From Chytriomyces cf. hyalinus JEL632 (Eukaryota > Chytridiomycota > Chytridiomycetes > Chytridiales > Chytriomycetaceae), in assembly GCA_025435555.1 (NCBI GenBank), contig JAIWWG010000017.1, positions 428,866 through 492,865 on the forward strand: a DNA stretch of 64,000 nucleotides, given 5' to 3'. A program made the translations under genes and the position numbers. This document shows positions 1 to 13,094 of the stretch, piece after piece (the stretch's first letter is position 1; each line of letters begins with the position of its first letter). Below the pieces are notes generated by a model. It was not told where the DNA came from and ran no database searches. It saw only the letters and a list, made by a program, of their open reading frames with translations.

Positions 1-339
1 TACCGTCCTCCTCTGCTTTCTGTTGGGCGAAGAGAACAAAAAAAAAAAAAGAGTCAGAAACGAGAGAAAGGACCAACAGGCGCATCCAAACAATCACCAG
101 CTTCTCTTCGAGGATCTCAGCTTCCCGTTTTATCTTTGCGTTCCGGATCTCTTCCTTGAAGTTGCGCTTTGACTTTTGATGTTCCTGATGCACGTCCTTC
201 CGGTTGTCCTTGAGCGAGGCTTCCTGTACGCTCATGCAGGATTAGCGTCAGGTGTTCATCGTGGTGTGTGTGGGCCAGCAGCGGCAGTACTCACCCGCTG
301 TTTCTTGAGTTGGTCCAGTTTCTGCAGACGGGCGTCCAT
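1..339 (-). CDS. SYF2: Pre-mRNA-splicing factor SYF2, 5' part only
   Basis: Three exons read leftwards: 295-339, 98-223, and 1-19, which runs off the window edge. All junctions are in phase 0 with GTGAGT/CAG or GTGATT/CAG borders. The product starts MDARLQKLDQLKKQR and continues into a highly basic helical stretch (QEHQKSKRNFKEEIRNAKIK, then EAEILEEKL and KAEEDG). This matches the N-terminal half of SYF2, a component of the Prp19/NTC-associated spliceosome where 'EHKRSK' and 'KKEAE-ILL-EEAGED' segments are typical (family knowledge). SYF2 acts in the nucleus in spliceosome activation. The conserved C-terminal half lies outside the window, so the call rests on a short segment. A generic coiled-coil protein is the alternative. 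Confidence 0.65.
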
Positions 340-727
340 TTTATGTGATGATTTATTTTAAGTTGCCGCAATGTTCACAGTCGCCTTGCCCATGCCGCGA
401 ATGTGGGATGCGCCATCGGCGCAGTTCCACTGTTGCCAACTTGTCTCCAAGCCTTGGCCAGCGTATCCATCAAAAGCTGACTTGAGTGTTGTACCAACCA
501 AACTGCCGCTCGCACCGACATGAGCGTCACCCACCGTAACAGAACAGCATTGCAGCGACGATGCTTCTCACAACGAGCGAGTCGCAGTCGCAGTCGCAGC
601 CCGTCACACCAGTAAAAGAAATAAATAAATGCGCAAATAATGATCCTGGATTCCGATCGGGCAGAACCGGAGCAAAAGGAGAATGTGGCTGTCTGTGGCT
701 TTTTTACTTCTCAATTTTCACACTGAA
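340..727. promoter_or_regulatory. Divergent intergenic region SYF2 / GDH2
   Basis: The 388 bp between the start codons of two divergently read genes should hold both promoters and 5' UTRs. A short GTCGCA tandem lies near 580-600 and an A-rich AATAAATAAAT stretch near 620. No reading frame here looks protein-like. A larger in-frame ATG at 683 would add a hydrophobic leader to GDH2, but the ATG at 728 gives a better mitochondrial presequence. Confidence 0.4.
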
Positions 728-3700
728 ATGGTTGCGGTCGGAAGAAGCTTCTTCGGGCGACCCGCCCTTGCCCAGCTGCTCAAGGCCCGGGCTCCTCGTG
801 CCGTTGTCCCCAGCAGCGTGATCCCCGTGAAGGCCTACGCTACCCGTGCTGCACCGGCCACCTTTGGTACCAGCAGATTTGCGAGCACCTTCCCAGACAA
901 GGCCAACCAAATGGAACGGGTTTGCGCCATTCTCTCGAGCAAGGGATACATCCCGCAAGCTTTGATTGAGAACGAGGTCTCCTGGTTCTACGGGTTAGTC
1001 CACTCACTCACACCTCTCTTTTTTTTTTTTGCCGTTTTTCGCCGGGTTTCCTGTCCTTGTCCTTGTTCCTGACCATGTCCGGCACTTTATCCCTCTCCAT
1101 TTTCTTCTACGCTTTCATATTTCTGTCGTTGTCCCTGTCGCTGACCCCTCTCCCTCTCTCTCGCAACTGTCCAGAAACTTGGGAATCAGCGACCTTTACT
1201 TCAAAGTCGAGTCCAGTGAAACAATCGCGGAGCACGTTCTGTCGCTGTACAGCGCAAAGATTAGTGCCGATGTCAAACACGAAAACGTGCTGGACATTAA
1301 CCTCGAGAAGGCAACCGACACCAACGCCGTTCTTATCCACACAAACATTCCCGGAATCGGCTCCGTGAGCGGCAAGAACTACGAACGATTGTAAGGACAA
1401 TCGAACTTCAATTCCATCAATGTGTTTTAAAATGTGCTCATCAACTGTCCAAACATACAGGATCGACGAAAAGTTCTTGGATTCTCACGCAACCAGTGAA
1501 GCACCCTGGCGTTTGGAGAGTTACCGTTCCGACAGTGTTCAAGCTCAAGGATCACCGTACACTTCTCACCTCCGCTCCTACTTCCTGAACCGATGCAACT
1601 TCCCCAACCCGGGCGCCGAAAACACGGGCGACATTCGTCTGCTATCTGACCCAACCTTTAGCGAGGCCATGACCGAAGTGACCGAAAAGATTTACACCAG
1701 CGTTCTCAAGCAAGTGTTTGAGCAAACCGGCCCAGTCATTGAAATCCACGACGTGCACAACAGCCAGGAAAAAAGACTTGTGATTGGATTCCGCACAGGC
1801 AGCGCCGAAAAGTTTTTGTCTGCCATCTCGGATTTGTACAAGCATTACGGACTTCGCGCTTCAAGGAAATTTGTCGGTGAGTTTGTACAGCCCTGCATCT
1901 TTTGTACTCTTCATTACTTCATGGTCAGTTCGCACGTATTTACATGCCCTATTTCCTTCATTTTAGAACCATTTTCGAACGGTGCCACCATTTTCTCTGT
2001 GTACCTCGGCCCATCCCTGAACAAGGATGCCCGTCCATTTGACTACTGTATCGGCCAGGTTGCCAAGGAGATTAGTTTGCTGTTCTGCTTACCCCACACT
2101 CCATTCCAAGACACGGTTAAATCTGGACAGCTCTGCGGTATGTGACAACAAGAACACTCACCCACATAATCCTCTCACTTACCCTGTGACACCTTTCAAT
2201 CTCAGTGCAAGAGGCATCGTATGCGTACACCAACTGGATCTTTGCTCAACACTTCCTCAACCGTCTCGGAAAAGAATACACGACCCTTCAATCAGTTTTG
2301 GATACTCGCAACAATGACCACAATGAAGTTCTGTCCAAGATCAAGAAGCGCCTTCGTAGTGAAGTCTTCACTCGTGAATTCATTCTCGATGTCATGAAGA
2401 TGTACCCTGAGCTTGTCCGCCTCAGTTATGCCGCCTTTGCTGCCGTTCACCAGGTTGACAGATCATCCACCCTCAGCGCCACAAAAGCCTTGGGCGAAGC
2501 TGAAATCTCTGAAATCATCCGCAAAACAACTTCCAATGCCCAGGAAGCCATGGTGTGTGCTCCTCGTTGTTTATGCCTGATTTGCACTGGTTTTAATATT
2601 TTTTATGGTGCCAGATTTTCGAGTCCTTCCTTACTTTCAACAAGCACGTCCTCAAGACCAACTTCTTCAAATCAAACAAAGTCGCCTTGTCTTACCGCAT
2701 TAACCCGGCCTTCCTCCCCGATGTTGAATACCCACAGCCGTTGTTTGGAATGTTCTTGGTTGTCGGCAACGAGTTCCGTGGATTCCACCTCCGCTTCCGT
2801 GACATTGCGCGTGGAGGAATCCGTGTCGTCAAGTCCAGAAACAGAGAAGCTTACTCCATCAACCTGAGAAACCTCTTTGACGAAAACTACGGTCTTGCCA
2901 ACACTCAACAACGCAAGAACAAGGACATTCCCGAAGGTGGATCCAAAGGAACAATCCTTCTCAACCCAGACCAGCAAGGCAACCCCAAGCGTGCATTTGA
3001 CAAGTACGTTGACTCTATCCTGGACCTCGTAATTCCCCAAGCTGCCAACGGCACCATGGTCGACCGATTGGGCCAGCCCGAAATTCTGTTCTTTGGACCT
3101 GACGAAGGCACAGCTGACTACATGGACTGGGCTTCTCAGCACGCTCGTAAGCGTGGCGCCACCTTCTGGAAGGCGTTCACCACCGGCAAGTCGCAAAGCA
3201 TGGGAGGAATTCCACACGACATTTACGGAATGACCACCCGCTCTGTGCACCAGTACGTTTTGGGAATTCTGCGAAAACTCGAAATTGACGAATCCAGCAT
3301 TACCAAGATGCAGATGGGTTTGTCCTTTTTTTTTTCTCGTTTTTTAAACCCATTTCTGAACTTTTTCTCGTTTGATGTGTTAAATCAGGTGGCCCCGATG
3401 GTGACTTGGGATCCAACGAAATTCTCATCTCCAAGGACAACACCATTGGTATCGTCGATGGAAGCGGAGTCGTGTACGACCCTGCTGGTCTCAACCGTGG
3501 CGAAATCGAGCGCCTTGCAAGAGAGAGAAAGATGATTAACCACTTTGATGTTGATAAGTTGTCTGCTAAAGGCTTCCGTGTCCTCTTGGACGACACCAAT
3601 GTTACATTGCCAGGTATGCTGTTCTGCCTTTGCCAATTTTGATCACTTTATCTAATTTATTCCGTCTATTACACAAAACAGATGGAACTGTTGTTGACAA

Positions 3701-4525
3701 CGGTCTCAAGTTCCGTAACGAGTTCCACTTGAATCCACTTTCCAGCGCCGACCTCTTTGTCCCATGCGGTGGACGCCCAGAAGCTGTTGACATTGCCAAC
3801 GTCCACCAACTGTTCAACGCCGATGGAACTCCACGTTTCAAGTACGTCGTTGAGGGAGCCAACCTCTTTATTACCCAAGAGGCCCGCCTCAAGCTCGAAA
3901 GTGCCGGAGTGATTCTCTTCAAGGACGCCAGTGCCAACAAGGGAGGTGTGACAAGTTCCAGTCTTGAAGTTCTTGCCGCCTTGAGTTTCAAGGATGCTGA
4001 ATTCAAGGAACACATGACTGTCAAGAACGGAGTTGTTCCAGCATTCTACGCCGACTATGTTAAGGGAGTTCAGGAGTTTGTCGAAAGCTGTGCCACGATG
4101 GAGTTTGAATGCCTCTGGCGTGAACAGCAGCGCACTGGTTTGCCCCGATCAATCCTCAGTGATCAGCTGAGTCTCGGAATTGTCAAGTTGAACGAAGAGC
4201 TTCGCCAAACTACTCTCTGGGAAAATGAAGGTCTGCGCAGAGTTGTTTTGGCTGAAGCATTCCCCAAGATTCTGTTAGACAAGATTGGACTCGATGCCTT
4301 GTTGGAGCGCGTTCCCGAGAGCTACGTCCAGGCCATCTTTGGTTCCTTCCTTGCTTCGCGCTTTGTGTACAAGTATGGAACTGAGCCATCTCAGTTTGCC
4401 TTCTTTGTGAGTGTTGATTTGTTTTGGTGTTATCTGCTATCGACTTGCTCCTCTAATCACGGCCTTGCCACTTTTCTCAGGAGTTCCTGTCTCCATACTT
4501 CGCCAAGGTTGAGGGAAAGAAATAA
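728..4525 (+). CDS. GDH2: NAD-specific glutamate dehydrogenase, mitochondrial
   Basis: Large (about 115 kDa class) NAD-dependent glutamate dehydrogenase. It oxidises glutamate to 2-oxoglutarate and ammonium in the mitochondrion and feeds nitrogen catabolism. Exons cover about 728-4525 and are interrupted by short introns, for example near 994-1172, 1394-1461, 1875-1966, 2136-2205, 2551-2613, 3317-3388, 3613-3681 and 4407-4480. The first 50 residues are basic and hydroxylated (MVAVGRSFFGRPALAQLLKA...), a mitochondrial presequence. The catalytic region shows FRDIARGGIRVVKSR, the lysine motif PEGGSKGTILL, GGPDGDLGSNEI and the NAD-domain segment VVEGANLFIT. Reading continues to ...AKVEGKK-stop. 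The start at 728 is preferred because upstream codons are not presequence-like. All expected segments of the fungal GDH2 family are present and intact. Confidence 0.95.
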
Positions 4526-4641
4526 GAACTTTACTTGATTTGTTAATTGGGACTTCTCTTTATTGATTTATTTCCGTTATTTTCCCTTTGTATTCGTTTC
4601 CGCTTAAAGTGGCCTCAATAAGATATTTGCTGCTTTTTTGA

Positions 4642-5502
4642 CTACAGCTTTGCTGGATTGGAGAGCGAAACTCCAGTCAGCTGTTCGAGCTTGGCAATGG
4701 CGTTAGGCACATGCCCAACAATGACACGGATGGTGTGAAATCCTAAATCCTGCGCGCTCTTCAAGTTGGGTCCAATGTCATCCAGGAAGACGCATTCATT
4801 TGGCAACACCCCAAGAGACTCGCACGCGTGCAAATAGAAACGCGGATCAGGCTTCCTGAGACCCACAACGGAAGACTCAAAGAATGCGTCAAAGAGCCCC
4901 ATCAGTAGATCCGCCGTGTTCTTTTCTGCGGGTGTTTGCGCGTCTTTTGGAATGGCGAAATTATTTGTCAGTGCGGCGAGTTTGAACCGGCCTGCTTGAA
5001 TTTTAACAAAACTTGGAATCATCCCCAAAAAAACAACGAACGAATTTTTACCTGAACTCTTCAACCGCCTGATCGCATCCACCATACGCATGTCCACGGA
5101 AGTAGACAAAATGCGGTGCAACAGCTCAAGACCGTCCAAAAACGGGCTGCTATGCAACGAGACGGGAGCAAGAGTCGAACCCTTCTTGCTCACAAATCGG
5201 GCATACGCAGCGCCGTTGTTTGCAGCGTCATTCAACTCGGCCGTGAAGAGCGGTGCAAACTCGTCCAACGTGATTTCGCCGCGTTCAAAGCGTTGAAAGG
5301 CGCCAAGCTGTCCGCGCGCCTGACTTTTGACAGTGAAGTTTTTCAAGTGTGAAGAGGTCGGTCGATGGGAAGTAGGATTGCCTCACATGGCAACGTTCAG
5401 GTAGTTTGCGGGAAGACCCTTCTCACGCTCATATTCTCGGATGGCTTCCAGAGGTGAGCTGACCACAACTCCGCCAATGTCAAAGATGACACATTTGATC
5501 AT
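4642..5502 (-). CDS. HAD-superfamily hydrolase-like protein (ACAD10/epoxide-hydrolase N-domain type)
   Basis: Single-domain HAD protein of about 240 residues with two short introns, one after LNVAM near 5384 and one near 4990-5052. The start at 5502 gives MIKCVIFDIGGVVV, which carries HAD motif I at the extreme N-terminus. Motif II is LAALTNNF, motif III is the lysine in VVGLRKPDP and motif IV is VFLDDIGPN. The variable cap includes a helical segment with FERGEITLDEFAPLF. The second motif-I aspartate (DxD) is replaced by Gly (DIGG), as in the HAD domains of ACAD10 and bifunctional epoxide hydrolases, so phosphatase activity cannot be assumed. The substrate is unknown. It is tail-to-tail with GDH2, with 116 bp between stops. 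Confidence 0.8.
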
Positions 5503-5617
5503 TTTATTGTGCACCTTTTTTTGTTACGACTTCCGATGGACCAATCAGAAGGGACGTAATGAGACAGTATCAAAGAGGCCAACACACGAATTACTACAAC
5601 GTTCGCGACACAGTTTA

Positions 5618-8600
5618 TTATTTCGATTGATACATAATCGCGTCAAAGAGCAGGTTTGTTCGTGACTTGACATCTACCCCATTATTGTCCTCTTGCCCAA
5701 CTGCACCACTCCCGTCCAACACCGCGACCTTGGCCTGCTGGTCGTACACTGTTGACTGCGAAGACAGAATACTAGTCCCAAACAACGACAGCGACAACGG
5801 CGTGTCGTTGATCAGAGACCGCCCGATATCTTTCACGGATGCCTCTCCGTCAGGCAAGTCGTCCGATCCAAACGAGTCTGCTGCTGCACCGCCTGGTTGC
5901 AGTGCCTTGGTCCTGCTTTCGATCCAAAAGAATGGATCAAAGTGTTTCGCAGGGTTCCACGTGAGCGATGCATCTCGCACGGTTGTGGATGGGTATCTGG
6001 TCATGTCCGCAGTAGAGACTAGACCTTTCATATATACACTGTCAAACTGGAATGGTAAAATTCTTGAAAGCCGCTTGAGCAGTGACTTTCTTAGATTCAA
6101 TTTCGGTTGCAATCGCTGTTAACAAAAGAGAGGAATGATCTTTGAGTGCCGCCATTTGGGGGATAGGTACACATCAAAATGTTCTCACCTGTGTTAGCCG
6201 CACTCCTTTTAAATCCGTGTGCGCGTTACATTCGGGAACTTCCAGAATATAGACGGCATAATCCAACACAGAGTCGCCCAACTGAATCTCGCTATTCTCA
6301 ACAAGGCTGCTCACCGATAGAAGTATCAAAATCTCCACGGTCCGCAGAGGATTGCACATGTCAAGGTTGGCTCTCATGAATGGTATAAGACTGCCCAGGA
6401 TGCGCAGCCGGATCGTCAGACTTTTCCGCAGTCCGCGTAGGAAAAAAATATCTCGCAAATTATCGATTGCAACTGTTGGAGTGTTGCCAGCTTCGCTTGT
6501 TCGAACTGCGGGCTCCACCTGAAGTATTTCCTGATATCATGAAGCAAGAAGAAAGGAAAGCCGATGATTAAGCCACCGTCCCATGTCACATGGTCAACAA
6601 CAAAAACCTCACATCTTTCTTGTGCAAAAACCACTCCAGCTGATTCACGATGGACTCATAGAATTGAAAACAGGCCTGAACAACAGTTTCGTTCCGCTTC
6701 ACTTTTGAGACAGCTTCAGCAGCCAAGGTTTTGGACGCGTAACAGCCAATGTCAACGAAGCTTTCAATCCTTGTAAAATCCTCATTCACAAGCTCCATAA
6801 ACATGGTTGTTTGCAATGATGCATCAATCCGCACGCGAATCAGTTCCACCAATTTGACAAGCACATGCGAGGGAAGCTCTGGAATCAGCTGATACAACCA
6901 AATGCTGAATTTCTCCTGCATCAGTTCAGTGTACAAGTTGGAGAAGAGAACTCCCAGCGACTCCTCAAAGCCTTCAAGATGCACGTCCGTTTTAAGAAGC
7001 GACAGCAAAGAAACTTCTTGAAACATGAGAAATATCCGCATTTTTCGAGCGAGATAGTTGGACTCATCCATGTTGGACACAATTTTGCGCAAAAAGTCCG
7101 GCAAAAGAATTCGCGCCATCGAAAGATCAAACACAATATCTCCCGGCTGCGAAAACATGCTCCTCAGAAAACCAAATGAACGACTGAGTCTTTTGCTGAT
7201 GCTGGAGAGAGACGGTGGTTTTTTCACCGAACGCGATGGTGCTGCGGCAGTCATGGCAAGCTCACGCTGGCTAGTAAGCCATGGAACAATCAGCTTATTC
7301 CGAATCAAATCAGGATTTGCTTCTGCGAGAGATTTGATCCAGGATACTGAGCTGGCATGGCCAAGGATTTCTGACATTGCTTCGATTGAATTGGATATTG
7401 ATGCGGATTCTTGTGGCTTTGCAGCAATCACTGCTTCAAAGCGGTCTTTGATGGAATGCAGTTTGAAAAGAATATCAAAGAGGGAGCAAAATGATTCTCG
7501 TTGCTGAAAGTTGAAATTGCGAATGGCCCATAAGCTGTGTAGCTCCTGTAAAAGGAAAAAAAAAGCCACATTATGAGGCTTCTGTGAATCTTCAGGGTCC
7601 ATAAAAAATTACGAACGGATTCGGTAACATCTGAAACCCCCCCTATCCTGTCCGGGACAATGAGTACCCGGAGAACGGTGACTGCATTCAGAAATCGACC
7701 AACGTCATCGGGTTTCTGTTATTGCAGGATTTGCGTTAAGATCTCATGTAAACAACGAAAAGTCCAATCAAATTTGCTTACGTTTTGTGCAAACTGCGTG
7801 GCAATAGCGGGAGCAATGAACTTGTTGAAAATCGTTTCAACTCCGCAACATTGCGACAGCGTCAGCTGGACTATAAAGTGACTAAACCACGGTTCAGCAA
7901 GCGTCGGATCAATCGAATGCCCGGCCGGAGAAATGGCTGGCTCAAAGCAACGATCCAAAGTGTTTCCAAAATGAGTGTCCAGAAAACTTCCATGATCATT
8001 GTATCCTTGCAGAACGCGAACAGTCATTTTTACACGCTTCTGCGTTAACTTGGAGCTTTATCGCAAAAAACACAAGGTCAAAGGTCAACACAGCAGTTGA
8101 AAACAAGGGCCTCTCACTTGTTCACTGCTGCAAATTTCGACATGACTAAAATGGAGTATGACAGAATTCGCTTGGCCGCGTCTGAATTTCGTCCAAACCG
8201 AAAGCTCATGCTTGATATTGCAGAAACAATTGCATCTTCGTTGTCTTTCAGATCACGAATTTCGTTGAATTCTTGTGAAATGTCCTTCAATGGCTGCAAA
8301 TTTCATGTTACGACGGTGTTTCTTCTTCAGAACGCTGATTCGAAAACAAAATCACCTTTGAAACTTGTGAGTCCTTTATCAGTTGCTTCCATTTGCCCAG
8401 ATTCTCGGCAGAAAGCAGAGTCTCGACAGATTGCATGTACACGACAAATGGGTTTTCCAGGATCGTTGAGCCGGACGATGAATGAACGAGAAAGGATTGT
8501 CTCTGTTGCAAAACAAGCGTCATGTGTTAATGATCCACATCGGGCCTTTCTAAGCTTAAAAACCCAGAGCGGCTCACATGCGTCCACAGCGAATTCGCAA

Positions 8601-11600
8601 TGTTTTTGATTTCGGACATGAATCGGAAGCAATTGTGGTACTTTCGAAAGGTATCGATGATAAAAATGTTGAGCTTCTTGTCTCCCCGATGTTCCAAAAG
8701 CCATAAATTCAACTGCGACCGACGGTTTTAGAATTCAGGGAAGCCGACTTCCAAACAAAAATGCGCTCACCTCCAGGATGCTTCTCAAGTCGTCGAAGGT
8801 ATCAAACACGTTCACAAGAACCAAGTATTGATGTACTGTCAACAGTGACGATCCCGGGGAAAGAGAAGAAATCTGCTTTTTCCAATTGTCCGCATTGATT
8901 CTAAAACATGGTTTGTTAAACGCAGAGTCCCAAAATTCTGCAAATAGACAACAACTCACGCGACAGACTTGACCACGAAATTCTCGTAAGTTTTCTTCAT
9001 CCACTTCGTGGCTTGACTTTTAACAAATGCATTGCACTCAAATCCATGCTCTAAAAACTTTGCCCATCCAAGAGCATCATTGCCTGGGAAAACTACTTTT
9101 GCCGAATAATCAGAAACAGCAGCATTGGCATTTTCGAAAACAGGCGGAGCAAGAGCTCGAATACAATTTTGAAGGGTATCCAACGTCGCCACTTCAGCCT
9201 CCTGTGAAAAAAGTCTCGGTCAACAAAAAACCCATATCTGCCATGCGGCAACCACACAGAAGAAACTTTACATGCAGGTCGAGCATTTCATTCTCTATCC
9301 GAAGTTCATGCCGCGCATTGACGATGTTATTTCCGAATTCGAATACAGGCAAGTCAAGAATCAGCTGAAGATAGTGGTTTTTCAACTAAACCATACAATA
9401 TCAGATTCAGATGCCAATTATATAAGCCGTTAACAAACTTCAGGATTACCTCAGGATCTTCAAGGCAACCCCACGAAACCAAGCGTTGCAGGAAATTCGC
9501 CAATGAAAAGACGCTACATCGAATCAAGTCTCCAAACAATCGAAGAGTCCGCTGGTAGTCACTTGCTGCTGAAAAAAAAGGGTAACCGGATGAGAAAAAC
9601 ACGCTGAAAGCAATCGCGAGCATGCACATCTCACAAGCGTTTACAGAGATACCTCCTGGCCGCCGATTAACAAGTTCTTTCAAGTGGTCCATCAGGATAA
9701 CTTGAAGGTATCCGCGCGCACCGTTTCGGCCATTCAATGAACTCCACCGCACAACTTCAATCATCATGCTCGATACTAAATAGACGCGTCTTCGAAACTC
9801 CACTTTTCCAGCGAAATCAGGTAATAACGCCCATTGTATCAGATCTTTCGTTGGTTGCGAAAGCGTGCGTACATCAACCGCTGCGGGCGATGCCGAATGT
9901 CCATCCGACAGCTCGAACCACCGCTGTGCAAGAGCCGGGATATCAAGTACGCTGCTATCATCCAAGTCAAGAACCTAAGCTGAAAATATCAGATAACCGA
10001 GAAAGTGAAAAACATCACAGAAAAATAAAGTCTACATTTGACGCAATCGGCGATTTCCCTTCCACTTTCACTCGGTACTGCACATCTTGAATTCGCTCCT
10101 CGATGCTGACTTCTAATTCGCGCAATTCTTGGGCTATCGATATCCTTTCCACATCCGGCTGAACCATATGGTAGTTTAGATTTGTTCACACCGAGTTGAC
10201 CAACTACGTGACAAACCAGAGATTTTAACGATGTTGACGACAGACTAACCGCACCTCCAGAATGTGCTCCGCCCCCCTTTTCTCCACCTCCGCGAAAGAC
10301 ATCCCCTCGTAAATCGGCGCACATTTCCCATGTTTCAGGTGATAAAAACGCGTCTGGCGTTGACACGGCGGCATATTGTATCAGTATCACAAGGTTCGAG
10401 TATTGAGCGGCAATCAGTTCGGATGAGGAGCAAAGGGATTTGAGCTGTGGGAAAATTCTACGCTTCAAGACATTGAATTCAGCAGATACGAAATAAAAAC
10501 ATACGGTTTTGGCACGAGGTATTATGGCGTCCACCAGCAAACACCGAGTCAGCGCCCGTGACTTCACAAATTCGCTGATGAAATTCCAAACCAGCGGAAG
10601 CAATAGATTCATCTTTACGAAATGGGCAAGTTGAACACAAGTCAATTGAGAAATACTGTCCTGCGTGGCAGAACAAAAAAACTAACGCACCTGCACAAAG
10701 TTGGATGACTTCGGGGTAACTTTATCCATCAGCCACCTCAAAATATTCTTTTGATCAATCAGTCCTTCTGAATAGCAATATCCAATGAAATCCATACTAT
10801 CACGATGGAAAATGCTGTTAAGAATGGAGCATCCACCCATGGATCGACGAGGTTACAAACCAATACGTCCAAGAAGATATGAACGCACTCCGGGACTCTA
10901 TTGTTTTAAAACTATCCATTCCCATTCCAGCAGAAGCCACAGCATTCGCAGCCGCAATTGTTTTGGAATTGTTTATCGCAATAGGGGGTATACTGGATGC
11001 CGTTTGTCCGCCTCCCAATGCAACGCCACCACCACCACCAACGCCGTTTCCTGCAGAATTATTCGGCTTCGAAAATTTGTCCAACTGGCTCGCAAGGTAT
11101 CTGACAAGTCCATCGTGAAATTCCTGGCTTGGGTTTTTGGCGCCATACGGTCTGCCGTTGGCAACAGTTGCAGAGCCTCGATCCGCGTTTGAAGCTACAT
11201 TTCCTCCAAAGCCACCATTTCGATTCGTTCCCGCTGAAGAAACCCCGCCTGCTGCATGTCCATCCATCAGCATACATTTGATAAACCACGCTGCGCGTTG
11301 AATGGATGGCTGTCTTTTGAATATTTCAGGCAGTAAATCGTGCAGGGGCCTAAGAATACGCATGCGGGAGGAAAATTTTGCGAAGAGTGAGTTTTGAGAA
11401 ATTCCGAATTCCGAATTCCGAAAAAAAAAAAAAAAAAAACAAAAAACAAAACAGAGCTGAATGATTGGTAAACAGTACTGAACTGGTATGTTTTTGGAAA
11501 TGCAGCGACAATTTTGTCCAGAGACTCTTTCGAACACAATAATGAAATCCATGCATCCGTCTTCATATCCGTCATTGTCGCTTGCGGAGGTTTAAACGTG

Positions 11601-12958
11601 GTTTCGCTAGAATGAGAATGCGTAAGCTAGCATTTCAGGTGCGGGCTAAAATGGTCGATCATAATTACCAAGGCACGATACCGGCCGAGTTTCGTTCGAT
11701 GTTTGATGCGATTCGTTTTAACGCGCCCACGAGATCACCTTTCGTACCAAGAAGAATGTCTTTATATGCTTCAAACGCGGTGAAAGTTTCGACACTCTGC
11801 AGTCAGGAAATTCGGGCAGAAAATGTCAAAGAAGAAAAAAAAAAAAGGTGAGCATGGCAAAAAGCGGGTAACGTTCAAGAACAGACAAAACAGGAATGCA
11901 CCTGCAGCGTTTGATAAACCGTATTAATGCCCATTTTTATATGGTATTCGAGCATTGTACTTTCGTCTTCTTCTCCTGTTCGAGGATATACATCTGCATA
12001 GAGGGACTCTGAAAAACAATGTCACGAATCATGGCCGATAAGTTCAATCAAATGCAGCGCATTTCGATTCAAAAAAGCTCAAACCAAGGGAGGAGGAATT
12101 TGCGCCGCCCAAAAAAAGGGAATCCGATGATGCGGGCGTTGCCACGGCACCAGTTTCTGCATTCACAGAAGATGATGGGGCAATTAAGCGCCGTTTTGGA
12201 TCGGGATCAAGTTCATAGGCGTTCAGGGAAGTTGATGTACTCGATGGAGCATTTCTTTTCAGCGAGTAATTTGGAGATGGGTTTGGAGTTGATGTCGGAT
12301 GATTTGATTGACGGTGAGATTGGGTTTGGGGGTTATTGAGGTGGTTATTTTGATTCTGTATTTGAAAATGACGCGATTGTTGTTGTTGCTGTTGCTGTTG
12401 TTGTTTCGGGTATTGTTGAGGTTGGTGCTGGTGCATGAGGCCCATAACGCCAGGGTTCAGCCCCATGGTCATGTCCATGCCCACGCCCATGAGCGTGGCA
12501 GCTGAGACATTGTTCGCAGCCGAGACGGAGACGGGCGCTGACGTGGACGCGGCACCGACGCTGGCGTTGAGGTTGGCGTTGAGATTGACGGATTGAGAGA
12601 GCTGAGACAGATTCGAGTTGCTCGCGGAGGCGTTGTTGGCTGCTGTCAGACCCAAAGAGTTCATGTTCATGTTCATGCCCAGGCCCATCTGGTTGAGCAT
12701 CATTCTCTGCTGTGCCTGAGCCTGCTGCTGCTGTTGCTGCTGATGCAGATACGCCTGCTGCTGTTGCTGCATCAGTCGCTGTTGCTGTTGTTGTTGCTGC
12801 ACTTGTTGCTGCACTCGTCCGCCTGCCGCACCCGAGACACGCCCAACTCCGATTCCGCCCGGTCCCTGTCCCAGCCCTTGGCTCTGTCCCGGAACGGCCC
12901 CGGGCCCAGGTCCTTGGTTTGGTCCCCCTGATGGTGCGGCTCGTTTTCGACCAGTCAT
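5618..12958 (-). CDS. MED12: Mediator kinase-module subunit MED12 (Srb8)
   Basis: A 7.3-kb, many-exon gene. The start at 12958 opens a disordered region (MTGRKRAAPSGG, long Q runs, then N/S-rich). The family signature follows: ADVYPRTGEEDESTMLEYHI near 11940-12000, matching the MED12 'VYPQDPKQKEDELT' region. Next come FKPPQATMTDMKTDAW near 11540-11600 and IQRAAWFIKCMLMDG near 11270-11310, which form the Med12 domain. YSEGLIDQKNILRWLMDK follows near 10730-10780, then LLLPLVWNFISEFVKSRALT near 10540-10620, which starts the helical LCEWAV-type region. The remaining exons down to 5618 encode helical, weakly conserved sequence ending ...AIMYQSK. MED12 tethers and activates CDK8/cyclin C on Mediator in the nucleus. 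An in-frame ATG at 13003 could add 15 residues. Exon borders in the C-terminal half are approximate. Confidence 0.85.
11402..11439. repeat. A19 tract beside a GAATTCC tandem, in a MED12 intron
   Basis: Three imperfect heptamer units ending in CCGAATTCCG adjoin 19 consecutive A residues. On the coding strand this becomes a long poly-T followed by CGGAATTC repeats. It lies inside the intron that precedes the exon with RPLHDLLPEIF. It is a simple-sequence element with no coding role. Confidence 0.7.
12370..12810 (-). repeat. CAG/CAA-type glutamine-coding repeats in MED12 N-terminus
   Basis: Two clusters of CTG/TTG units on the plus strand, about 12376-12420 and 12715-12810, encode glutamine runs of up to about nine residues on the minus strand. 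M/N-rich spacers carrying tandem MNMN units separate them. These interrupted CAG/CAA tracts can vary in length between strains. Q-rich tails occur in animal MED12, but there at the C-terminus. Confidence 0.8.
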
Positions 12959-13094
12959 TGTGCCCTTTTCACACTTTCTCGATTTTGATAAACCCACCAT
13001 CATTCACTGTGTTTATATCTTTATGTTCAAGTATGCCAGCTACACTTGATTACACATTCTGATAGGTGGTCTTCCTCCGCTGTGGCTGACGCTT

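Noticed and set aside
580-602. GTCGCA tandem as a CRISPR-like or regulatory repeat
   Set aside because: Only about three contiguous units with no spacers; a plain microsatellite.
2672-3250. 192-codon minus-strand frame
   Set aside because: Exact shadow of a highly conserved GDH2 exon, explained by codon bias.
5667-6122. 151-codon plus-strand frame
   Set aside because: It mirrors the intact C-terminal exon of MED12 and has no splice or family support.
12593-12931. Leu-rich plus-strand frame
   Set aside because: Antisense of the CAG/CAA glutamine repeats of MED12.
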